From Candidatus Jettenia sp. AMX2 (lineage in GTDB: Bacteria > Planctomycetota > Brocadiia > Brocadiales > Brocadiaceae): a DNA stretch of 64,000 nucleotides. The notes beneath the pieces were generated by a model, which did not search any database, was not told the origin of the DNA, and saw nothing but the letters and a program-made list of their open reading frames with translations. Numbering within the stretch: the first letter of the stretch is position 1; every line of letters begins with the position of its first letter. Shown one piece after another: positions 53,143 through 61,111 of this stretch. A program made the translations under genes and the position numbers. Location: the NCBI GenBank assembly GCA_030583665.1, contig CP129469.1, positions 1,302,001 through 1,366,000 of the forward strand. Reading direction: 5' to 3'.

Positions 53143-54696
53143 ATGTCCGAGAAAAAACGATATTTAGTTGGTTACCGGCATGGTGCAACAGTACCAAAAG
53201 ATATAGAGACTGTTATGGATTCGTTTGCAACAGAACGGGAAGGAGTCCGAAGTGTACGGAAATTAAAGAGCGGCCACTTCATCCTTGAAATGACTGAAGA
53301 ACAGGCCTCAGAGCTTTCCAGGAAACAGCCGGATTTAATTATTGAGGAAGATAAAGAATTAGAGTTGTTTCTTCCCATGCCCGGCCTAATGCCGAGGGTC
53401 CCTGTCGAAGCGGAAATATCCTTGAATGTTAAAGTGGTTGATGAAAAGACTGACCAACCTGTCAGCGACTCGACAATATATTGTGTCGGAACTGAAGTAA
53501 CTTATAAAGGAATAACTGACAAGAATGGAGTGGCTCATGTTAAAGTTTACGAAACACAACTCAAACATATTATTGTCTCTCCTCGGGACAAGTACTGGTC
53601 AAAGGTTATTCCTTCTCCCCATGTGGAAAAAAATGCCCAGATCAGCGCCAGGCTTAAAGAAATCCCTGTTAATGGAAGTTACAATTGGGGACATTTGTAT
53701 ATCGGGATAGATAAAGTCAGCCAAAAATTTACCGGGCGCGGGGTAAAGGTTGCCGTCATCGATTCCGGAATAGCTAATCACGAGGATTTAAAGACAACCG
53801 GCGGATACAATACCTTAGATGGTCAGGATCCAAAGGCATGGAATATTGACGAGAAGGGTCATGGTACACATTGCACCGGGATCATTTCGGCACAGCAAAA
53901 TCAAATTGGCATCATAGGCGTAGCTCCTGGGGCCGAGATTTATTCGTTAAAGGTGTTTCCAGGGGGAAAATTCAGCGACCTCATCGAGGCCATTAACTGG
54001 TGCGTAGATAATTATATGGATGTAATCAGTATGAGTATGGGCAGCCGTTCACCATCTGCTCAAATTGAGCAGGCCCTTATGGAAGCCAACGAAAGGGGTA
54101 TCACTTGCATTGCGGCAGCAGGTAACGATGGAGGACAGGTCTCATACCCAGCGGCATACGAAAGCGTTATCGCTGTTTCTGCCATAGGTAAACTGGGTAC
54201 TTTTCCTGAAGACAGTGCCCATACTTTAAAAATTGGAAATATTTTTGGTTATGATGGGGAAATCTTTCTAGCTAATTTCTCTAATTTTGGACATCAGATA
54301 GCGGTATGTGCTCCCGGCATAGCAATCCTGTCTTCTGTGCCGACAGGTTACGTTTCGTGGGATGGCACCTCCATGGCATGCCCCTTTATCTCGGGTCTGA
54401 CTGCATTGATCCTTGAGGCATATCCTGAAATCAGGACAGGTGATGGATGGCAACCTTACTATGTACGTGAGATCATAAGAAACTCGGCGACAGATATTGG
54501 TTTACATCCTGAAATGCAGGGCGCAGGATTACCAAATGCTGAAGTGGCGCTGGCTAGCGCCTATTCACGCCGTGAAGATGAAGAGCAGACCCTGGCATCG
54601 TATAAAGAATATATGGAATCACTGCTTGAAAGGGCAAAAAGGTGCACCAGAAACATCGAACAATCGCTGGCAAAACTCGAGAAGATGGGAACGTAA
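53143..54696 (+). CDS. Subtilisin-like (S8) serine protease with N-terminal propeptide-like and carboxypeptidase-like domains
   Basis: 517 residues from ATG 53143 (AAGGAG upstream; longer in-frame starts lie in poor sequence). Residues 1-75 resemble an I9-type propeptide. About 90-165 form an immunoglobulin-like carrier domain (NVKVVDEKTDQPVSDSTIYC, TDKNGVAHVKV). The catalytic triad is Asp207 (VAVIDSGIAN), His240 (GHGTHCTG) and Ser410 (GTSMACP), with oxyanion Asn in AAAGNDGG. The C-terminal helix KEYMESLLERAK..IEQSL resembles the end of the 46758 protein. There is no signal peptide. It could be the leader-removing or repeat-cutting protease of this cluster. Confidence 0.9.
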   Translation: MSEKKRYLVGYRHGATVPKDIETVMDSFATEREGVRSVRKLKSGHFILEMTEEQASELSRKQPDLIIEEDKELELFLPMPGLMPRVPVEAEISLNVKVVDEKTDQPVSDSTIYCVGTEVTYKGITDKNGVAHVKVYETQLKHIIVSPRDKYWSKVIPSPHVEKNAQISARLKEIPVNGSYNWGHLYIGIDKVSQKFTGRGVKVAVIDSGIANHEDLKTTGGYNTLDGQDPKAWNIDEKGHGTHCTGIISAQQNQIGIIGVAPGAEIYSLKVFPGGKFSDLIEAINWCVDNYMDVISMSMGSRSPSAQIEQALMEANERGITCIAAAGNDGGQVSYPAAYESVIAVSAIGKLGTFPEDSAHTLKIGNIFGYDGEIFLANFSNFGHQIAVCAPGIAILSSVPTGYVSWDGTSMACPFISGLTALILEAYPEIRTGDGWQPYYVREIIRNSATDIGLHPEMQGAGLPNAEVALASAYSRREDEEQTLASYKEYMESLLERAKRCTRNIEQSLAKLEKMGT

Positions 54697-54765
54697 TGGT
54701 GTCAGCGTAATGGTGTCAAATCTTGACAGGTTGTCCGAGAATGCAAATTCGTGAAATTTCAGGTA

Positions 54766-54900
54766 TTAAAGGTTATCATAGATAGTGTCCTCTGGATTGT
54801 CCCAGAAGTCGAAAGAAGATTCAACTACCCTCAGGAGAGCTAAATCATCTAATGAGATTTTTTGTAGAGATAAAATTCTGGGGACACTATACTTAATTAT
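54766..54900 (-). pseudogene. Possible antitoxin C-terminal remnant
   Basis: The minus strand reads LSLQKISLDDLALLRVVESS then FDFWDNPEDTIYDNL and stop. 'DLALLR..ESSFDFW.N.EDaIYD.L' is a C-terminal pattern of small antitoxin-like proteins near toxin genes in many bacteria. The upstream part of the frame is not family-like, so only a remnant is supported. Confidence 0.35.
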
Positions 54901-55056
54901 TGGCATTGTTTTTAAAATAGGTAATATGTGTGCATGTCCAATTCCGTCTGAAGCAAAACATAATGAGATTATGGATAATTGATGTCTGTTATGGTCTGAC
55001 TTTGAATAATAAACGAGGTAGAGATGATTGAGCAAAATCCATGCAATAATATTTTC

Positions 55057-55293
55057 TCAGCGATCCTGTTTAGAAGTAATTACCTTTTCAAGTGGGAGGT
55101 TTTCAATGGAGATATTCACAAGGTCTGACAGTTCGAGCTTTTCACTCGCATCAAGGATTTCTATCCCAACGATGTGTCCCTTTTCATCAAGGTCTACCGT
55201 AACGCCTTCCTCAATATCCATCGAATCTGCAATCCTGGCTTCTCTGAGCCTTATGTATAAAGCATCAACTTCTTTGCTATATTCTATTTTCAT
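55057..55293 (-). CDS. DUF2283 protein
   Basis: 78 residues: MKIEYSKEVDALYIRLREAR, VTVDLDEKGHIVGIEILDAS. 'Y....DALYI.l..........e....v..D.d..G.ivGIEIL.AS' is the DUF2283 signature. It is often paired with DUF4258, as here, with a 2-bp gap. A toxin-antitoxin-like role has been suggested for such pairs but is unproven. Confidence 0.9.
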   Translation of the reverse strand: MKIEYSKEVDALYIRLREARIADSMDIEEGVTVDLDEKGHIVGIEILDASEKLELSDLVNISIENLPLEKVITSKQDR

Positions 55294-55295
55294 AA

Positions 55296-55535
55296 TTATT
55301 GCCTCCGAAAGGGTTTTTTTCTCATGGCTGCAGTAATAACCAGTATATGGTCAGGTTCATCTTTAAAGGTGACTCTCAAAAATCTACTGCCTATACATTT
55401 AAATGCGTTTGTTCTGCTCTTTATACCCGGCTCTGTAAACTCAGGTTCGTTTATCGTTATCTCGGCCTCTTCCTTCGTTATTTCCCGCTCTTTCATTCTC
55501 CTTCTGGCATGGCGGCTATATTTTATGGGTTTCAT
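55296..55535 (-). CDS. DUF4258 protein
   Basis: 79 residues: IKYSRHARRRMKEREITKEE, AEITINEPEFTEPGIKSRTN, RVTFKDEPDHILVITAAM. 'SrHA..rm.eR.i....v...i..P' is the DUF4258 pattern, a RelE-like small fold. Translation of the DUF2283 gene follows immediately, so the two form a unit on the minus strand. Confidence 0.88.
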   Translation of the reverse strand: MKPIKYSRHARRRMKEREITKEEAEITINEPEFTEPGIKSRTNAFKCIGSRFLRVTFKDEPDHILVITAAMRKKPFRRQ

Positions 55536-56135
55536 CTAAAGTAAGTTAACATTCTTTACCAAACAAATCAATCTTGAAAATAGAAAACAGCTTTTTTATT
55601 TGACTAAAAATTTTCTACAGTAAGGAAGATGATGGACGATAGGGATAACGAATATTCTTACTGCTATGATACTTTTCTATATTTTTAGAAAAATAAATAT
55701 AAATATTTAGAAAATAGGGCAATACAAAACGGGGAAAAACCCTTTATTTACCGGTAACACAAGACAAGTATCTTCAAAAATCCCTTCTGGTATTACAGTT
55801 GCTGTAAGTATTAGTTGCACTTAAATATTTTGAAAAATGGCCCAAATAGCTTCATTAAGAACGATAGAAAAGGAAGGGTAATGAATAAAATTCACACCTA
55901 TAGAGCTTTATTCCTGCATATCGTTTCAGCTCTTTATATCTCACTCCTACGGGGTTGTTTTTCAAAAAAATATGCAATTGTTTTATCATAAAAAAGTACA
56001 CCATAAAAACAAAGGTACTGATACCACCTGTTACCCTTTGGGATATTAATTCATTTGAGGGCTTATATTATGACTATGATAACCTTCCGGAGATATCAGG
56101 ATAAAGCAATAGACGACAAAAGAGAGGGAAAATAC
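55536..56135. other. Intergenic region with sigma-54 promoter 3
   Basis: No gene. 55665-55805 is the conserved upstream block and -24/-12 element. 55806-56135 forms a long leader without recognised structure before the lipoprotein start. Confidence 0.55.
55788..55802 (+). promoter_or_regulatory. Sigma-54 promoter 3 (-24/-12)
   Basis: TGGTATTACAGTTGC, identical to promoter 1. The upstream 120 bp closely match those of promoter 2 (GATACTTTTCT, AGAAAAATAAATATAAATAT, CTTTATTTACCGGTAACAC). The downstream gene is the VGVGIG lipoprotein. Confidence 0.72.
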
Positions 56136-56462
56136 ATGATGAAAACCCTGTATGGGTGGTTAATGATGGCTTTAATACTGGTTGTGCTAACGGGCTGTGA
56201 AAACCGTTCCACCGGCAATGATGATATTCACTCCGTGAAGGACAGATATGAGGCAGAACTCATGACAATTCCCGGAGTGGTTGGGGTCGGAATCGGTCAA
56301 ACTGATGGGAAGGAATGTATGCAGGTCTATGTCAGGCAAATGACTCCAGAATTGGAGCGGGCGATTCCCGAAGAGATAGAGGGGTACCCTGTTGTGGTGG
56401 AAGCGACCGGGCCAATAGTGGCGCCTCCAGGCAACAGCTTGCAGGAACAGACTGGCGATTAA
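56136..56462 (+). CDS. VGVGIG-domain lipoprotein
   Basis: 108 residues from ATG 56136, behind GAGAGGG; earlier in-frame ATGs lack a site. The signal is MMKTLYGWLMMALILVVLTG with a Cys at 21 (lipobox VLTGC). The body has LMTIPGVVGVGIGQTDGKEC, QVYVRQMTPELERAIPEEIE and GYPVVVEATGPIV. It is clearly homologous to the standalone protein at 41979 and to the N-terminal domain of the protease at 42226. An envelope-anchored inhibitor or chaperone of the protease is possible (inference). Confidence 0.83.
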   Translation: MMKTLYGWLMMALILVVLTGCENRSTGNDDIHSVKDRYEAELMTIPGVVGVGIGQTDGKECMQVYVRQMTPELERAIPEEIEGYPVVVEATGPIVAPPGNSLQEQTGD

Positions 56463-57101
56463 ACCTGTAAGGATTAAACTCATTGAGTCAATCCTTGTTC
56501 ACAATAATGGAAGATTTTGACGCCAGGCCGGGCAGTTCAAAGTATATTGCTTCTATGCGAATCGCATCATCCGAACCGTCATTCCTGGTAGGCTACAATT
56601 CACCGGTCTGGAGAGTGCCGTTCCCGTTAGCTATAAGTACTCATTACGTATCAAAACCGAACATATCTTCAAACAACGCTGAGACTTTTTGATGACGACA
56701 TAAAATGTATGTTATTCAATACAATGATGTGTGTTTTGAATACAAACAGGAAAACGGCTGGTAAGTATTGATAAAAACAATGGTTATGATAGTTTATCAA
56801 TGAAGGTTGTATGTACATGAATACAAAAACAGGAAAAGAAATTTTATTAAGAATAAAGAATATGACTATCCGGTTGGTTTGTTCTAATATGTCAGGCTAT
56901 GAATAGTTATGTCTTATTCTTCCTGGATGGCCCGGATATAAAGAATTTCTGGCAGATGTTTTGCCTATTTACGGGGTGAGTGTACACGAAATAAAAGTAG
57001 CAGATAGATGATTTCGTCGTCTTTTGTGAGCAAAGACCTGCCTTATTGGGAAGTTTTACACGTCAGCGATATTGAGATGCTTAATGAAACATGACCAGAA
57101 C

Positions 57102-57152
57102 ATGTCACAGGTTGAAAGTCAGTTTAAGGGGCGATACGCCAACTATCTTTAA
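57102..57152 (+). pseudogene. DUF3467 remnant cut by a dispersed repeat
   Basis: MSQVESQFKGRYANYL and stop, matching QNENQLKGQYANYF of the 46225 protein. Homology ends exactly where the TTAATTGTACAGGAATATTC repeat begins. Confidence 0.6.
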
Positions 57153-57240
57153 TTGTACAGGAATATTCATGGTATGTAAGCGGTTTTATGGCAACCCCCT
57201 AAATTTCCCTTTTTAAGGGGGACTTAGAGGAACTAATTTA
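57147..57240 (+). repeat. TATAGGAATTTTC/GCGGTTTT extragenic repeat
   Basis: TTTAATTGTACAGGAATATT, GTAAGCGGTTTTATGGCAAC, then AAGGGGGACTTAGAGGAACT. Same family as 26327-26490. Confidence 0.8.
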
Positions 57241-57268
57241 TAAAAACATTATTAAGGAGGGATAAGGA

Positions 57269-59662
57269 ATGGTTCAGGTTAGTTATCCGGGGGTTTATAT
57301 AGAGGAAGTGCCAAGTGGCGTGCATACCATTACAGGGGTTTCTACTTCAATCGCAGCATTTTTTGGACGGACTGCGAAAGGTCAGATTAACAAGGCTGTC
57401 AGGTGTTTGAGTCTCTCTGATTTTATAAGGGAATTTGGCGGCGCCCATCCATCCAGTGATCTCGCACAGGGCGTGAAACAGTTTTTCGATAACGGAGGGA
57501 CTGATTGCTACGTTGTCCGGCTGGCACATAATGCCCAAAAAGCAGATATAACCCTGAAAAACCTTGCCAACGCCAACGTTCTGAAAGCTACCGCCAAACA
57601 TGCAGGTAATTGGGGGAATAGCATCTTTATCAATGTGGATTATTCCACCCCGAATTCCGATGAAACGTTTAATGTGCGGGTTATCAGTGAAGACGGAGGG
57701 ACAGTAATCGCATCCGAAGACTTTACAAATCTCTCCATGAATCCCGCCGCACCCCGCTATGCCCCGCCATTTGTCACTCAGAGTTCCAAATTAATAGACC
57801 TCCGCCTTGCAGGAGGGTTTGATATCGAATCGTCACCTGTTGTTGGCTACAGTGAAAGCCGGAGGCCCTTCGACATAGACCCGCCGGCCGGAACAGGTCT
57901 TGCAAATGCACTCAACGCACTGGTTCATCCTGCCAGTCCGGCTAATTTGCGCAGCAAGTTTGAACTCAGTATCAATGACAGCCAGTACATTCCGGTCGAT
58001 CTGCGGGCGGATTCAACATGGGTTCCCTTCAGTGGAGATGCAACAGCCATTGCAACAGAGATCGCAAGCAGGATTAATACCCAATTAAATGCAGTCGTTA
58101 CGGGGCTTGCAATCCTGTGTACGTGGGTAAACGTTCACGATGATTTTTTTGTTCTGAGGATTAGCTCTGGTACCAATCCCAAGTCCAGCGTAAGGATCCG
58201 GAGGAGTCCGTCGAATGATCTTGCCGGACCCCTTATGTTGGGAATGGATCAGGGAGGAATCGAGGTGGTGCGTTATAGTAATCACCGGCCGGTTCCCACT
58301 GCAACCATGTTTACCGGTGATATAAACGAACTCGCTAAACTGCTGCAAAATGCATTCAATCAGATTACTGTATCAGGAACTGCCGTTAATTTGGGAACAA
58401 CCCTGCAGACAACTGCCGGTGGACACCGGTGGTACCGCGACGGCCTTGCCCCAAATGTAAATGAGCATAACGACGGAGTACGTGAAAAATTAAGGATCAT
58501 TACAAAAGCAGTAAACGACACGCCCAATCTTCCTTGCCGGGCTGAGGTTTGGGGATATCACCTTGCCTTCATTCCAATAACGGGGACTATCAACAGCGTT
58601 ATCGCAGTAACCACAGGGAATAGCGGTGGTGGTGGAACCGATATAGGGACAGGGGGATTGAATCTGTTTACTTCAAACGTCCGCCTCTATGCCCTGGGCG
58701 CAACAGGCACCAGCAACTTTCAGGATGGAGCTGGTACGATTGGCCGCGATGACGATGGGAACCCGCCCGATGTCGGTGACTATGCGGGTAGCGAAACGGA
58801 TCAGACAGGCTTTCATGCTTTGGACAGTGTCGATATATTCAATCTTATGGTATTGCCAGGCGACAGAGACATTAATGAATCAACACACCTGCAGCTCTGG
58901 GGACCGGCAAGTATATACTGTCAGCAAAAACGGGCATTTCTTTTGATAGATGCCCCTGATAGCTGGACGAACATTGACCGTCCGGTTGCAACAAATATAG
59001 AGGTTAATTCATTGCGTGCGCTTGTTGTGAAGGATTACTCGGCCGTCTTTTACCCCCGGGTGGTCTATAGCGACAGAGGTGTTAAGAAACTTATAGGTCC
59101 GTCGGGAATCATTGCCGGACTTATGGCACGCATAGATTCAACCCGTGGTGTCTGGAAAGCACCTGCTGGAACCGAGGCCGATCTCAGGGGCGTACTTGAC
59201 CTGCAGGTCAATCTGACTGACAGAGAGAATGGTGTTTTGAATAAACTGGCGGTCAATTGTCTCCGTTCTTTTCCAAGTGGTTTTGTGAACTGGGGGGCGC
59301 GAACAATGTTCGGTTCGGATGATGACTCCAGCGAATGGAAATACATACCTATCCGCCGCCTGGCCTTATTCATAGAAGAATCACTCTTTCGTGGCACCAA
59401 ATGGGTCGTGTTCGAGCCGAATGACGAACCACTCTGGGCCAAAATAAGGCTCAATGTAGGCGCATTTATGATGAGGCTCTTCCGACAGGGCGCCTTTCAG
59501 GGAAGCACTCCTGACCAGGCGTTTTATGTCAAATGTGATGCTGAGACAACAACACAGGCTGACAGAAACCTTGGAATTGTCAACATTCAGGTAGGCTTTG
59601 CTCCGCTAAAGCCCGCTGAGTTTGTAATAATCAGAATACAGCAGATTGCAGGACAACTATAA
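57269..59662 (+). CDS. Contractile injection system sheath protein
   Basis: 797 residues, AAGGAGGG before ATG 57269. YPGVYIEEVPSGVHTITGVS, TSIAAFFGRTAKG and FDNGGTDCYVVRL are phage-tail-sheath N-terminal motifs. The C-terminal sheath fold has PRVVYSDRGVKKLIGPSGII, AGLMARIDSTRGVWKAPAGT, VNWGARTMFGSD and PIRRLALFIEESLFRGTKWV. It is longer than simple sheaths (about 400-500), with a large middle insertion. It polymerises around the tube and contracts to drive it through a membrane. Confidence 0.94.
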   Translation: MVQVSYPGVYIEEVPSGVHTITGVSTSIAAFFGRTAKGQINKAVRCLSLSDFIREFGGAHPSSDLAQGVKQFFDNGGTDCYVVRLAHNAQKADITLKNLANANVLKATAKHAGNWGNSIFINVDYSTPNSDETFNVRVISEDGGTVIASEDFTNLSMNPAAPRYAPPFVTQSSKLIDLRLAGGFDIESSPVVGYSESRRPFDIDPPAGTGLANALNALVHPASPANLRSKFELSINDSQYIPVDLRADSTWVPFSGDATAIATEIASRINTQLNAVVTGLAILCTWVNVHDDFFVLRISSGTNPKSSVRIRRSPSNDLAGPLMLGMDQGGIEVVRYSNHRPVPTATMFTGDINELAKLLQNAFNQITVSGTAVNLGTTLQTTAGGHRWYRDGLAPNVNEHNDGVREKLRIITKAVNDTPNLPCRAEVWGYHLAFIPITGTINSVIAVTTGNSGGGGTDIGTGGLNLFTSNVRLYALGATGTSNFQDGAGTIGRDDDGNPPDVGDYAGSETDQTGFHALDSVDIFNLMVLPGDRDINESTHLQLWGPASIYCQQKRAFLLIDAPDSWTNIDRPVATNIEVNSLRALVVKDYSAVFYPRVVYSDRGVKKLIGPSGIIAGLMARIDSTRGVWKAPAGTEADLRGVLDLQVNLTDRENGVLNKLAVNCLRSFPSGFVNWGARTMFGSDDDSSEWKYIPIRRLALFIEESLFRGTKWVVFEPNDEPLWAKIRLNVGAFMMRLFRQGAFQGSTPDQAFYVKCDAETTTQADRNLGIVNIQVGFAPLKPAEFVIIRIQQIAGQL

Positions 59663-59686
59663 GGAAAAAAGATAAGGAGGATAACA

Positions 59687-60211
59687 ATGGCTACAGGGTT
59701 TGTGAAAAATGCTCACCGTTATGACCCATACAAAAACTTTAAATTCAGGGTCATTATGGAGGGAAGGCCTGTCCTTGGGGTCAGTAAAGTTGGTTCATTG
59801 AAGAGGACTACAGAAGTGGTTAAGCACAGGTCAGGAGGTGAAAATAGTACCGATCATAAATCTCCGGGACGCACCACCTACGACGGAATTACCATGGAGA
59901 GGGGGATAACACACGACAGAGAGTTTGAGGCATGGGCAAATATGGTTCACCCGTATTCGGGCGATGCGGGGATGGACCTGGTAAATTACAAAAAAAATCT
60001 GACCCTTGAAGTGATGAACGAGAAGGGGCATGTTGCGTTCCGTTATTTTCTTTTTGATTGCTGGGTTAGCGAATACACAGCAATGCCTGACCTCGATGCC
60101 AATGCAAATGCGGTGGCTATCGAGAATATAAAGATCGAAATGGAAGGATGGGAACGCGATCAGGATACAAAAGAGCCGGATGAATCCAGTGATGTTCCCT
60201 CCTCAATATAA
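59687..60211 (+). CDS. Contractile injection system tube protein (T4 gp19-like)
   Basis: 174 residues, AAGGAGG before ATG 59687. YDPYKNFKFRVIMEGRPVLG, VSKVGSLKRTTEVVKHRSGG, TYDGITMERGITHDREFEAW and RYFLFDCWVSEY follow the TIGR02241/gp19 tube-protein pattern, which shares the Hcp fold. It forms the inner tube inside the sheath. The gene lies 24 bp after the sheath gene. Confidence 0.93.
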   Translation: MATGFVKNAHRYDPYKNFKFRVIMEGRPVLGVSKVGSLKRTTEVVKHRSGGENSTDHKSPGRTTYDGITMERGITHDREFEAWANMVHPYSGDAGMDLVNYKKNLTLEVMNEKGHVAFRYFLFDCWVSEYTAMPDLDANANAVAIENIKIEMEGWERDQDTKEPDESSDVPSSI

Positions 60212-60247
60212 AATAAACGGAATAATATTAATGGAGGTGAAAAGAGT

Positions 60248-61111
60248 ATGATATCGGAAAAGATTGGTTCTTTGGCGCCGTTTCCTTATATTCCTGATGA
60301 GACAAGGACAAAACATTCTTCTGACGGATTATTCCTCCGGCCCTTTGGTGTCTTTAAAGACGATCTTGCGGTTAACTTCAATCAGAAGGCGCATCCGTTT
60401 CTGGTGACACAGATATTACAGTGCTGTACAACTGATAAAAACGGGAAGATGCCCGAACAGGAGTTCTTCTGGGACCTTACTATTGGCAAACGGATTGAAT
60501 GTCTGGTAACCATTGCCATGCTCCGGGATTTGTCAAAACTGTCCGTTCACCTTCGCTGTTCGAATGAATCGTGTCAGCAACCAATGGAGATTGATCTTTA
60601 TCAGAGGGAAATAGCTCAATTACAACTCAAAAGCGACCGGGTTGATTCTTTTATGGTTCGGATTGGCGAAAAGAGTTTTCAGATACGGAAGCCGACCGGA
60701 AGGGACCAGATTGAATGGTTAAAAACCTCCTTTGCAAATGAGGATGAGGCGATACAATGGATGATCCGGTCGTTATTCTGTGAAGACAAAATAATCCCTC
60801 CTGATTCCGGTAGGGAAGACCCGCTCTCAGATGAATTGGCAAGAACCATCGATGAATCAATGGAAGAAAATGACCCGCTGGTCAATTTTCATCTTATGAC
60901 TCATTGCCCCTCTTGTGGAAAACAAGGGCGTTATAAAATCAATCTGGAAAAAATTTCACTTCTGAGATTGCGGAAAGCCCAGAGGAATCTCTTTGAAACC
61001 GTCCACCGGCTTGCATTTTATTACCACTGGAACGAGGATGATGTTTTTTCTATTCCCCCGTGGCGGCGTCTTCACTATCTCGCCCTGATCGAAAGGGAGG
61101 GAATCCGATGA
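60248..61111 (+). CDS. Probable baseplate hub assembly chaperone-like protein (T4 gp26/gp51-like)
   Basis: 287 residues, GGAGGTGAAAAG before ATG 60248. Two cysteine pairs (LRCSNESC and HCPSCGK) could bind zinc. The segment FFWDLTIGKRIECLVTIAML and a helical C-terminus (LRLRKAQRNLFETVHRLAFY, HWNEDDVFSIPPWRRLHYLA) fit a family found at this place in injection-system operons, described as T4 hub-assembly chaperone-like. 'E..I..IPP.RR..Y...I' near the end is characteristic. The identification is by pattern and position. Confidence 0.65.
   Translation: MISEKIGSLAPFPYIPDETRTKHSSDGLFLRPFGVFKDDLAVNFNQKAHPFLVTQILQCCTTDKNGKMPEQEFFWDLTIGKRIECLVTIAMLRDLSKLSVHLRCSNESCQQPMEIDLYQREIAQLQLKSDRVDSFMVRIGEKSFQIRKPTGRDQIEWLKTSFANEDEAIQWMIRSLFCEDKIIPPDSGREDPLSDELARTIDESMEENDPLVNFHLMTHCPSCGKQGRYKINLEKISLLRLRKAQRNLFETVHRLAFYYHWNEDDVFSIPPWRRLHYLALIEREGIR

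Larger units (their letters stand above)
56463..57268. other. Long intergenic region upstream of the injection-system operon
   Basis: No intact gene. An unplaced readable piece (GWPGYKEFLADVLPIYGVSV, about 56920-56990) may be a remnant. A DUF3467 fragment is at 57102-57152, and a dispersed repeat lies directly before the sheath gene. Confidence 0.5.
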
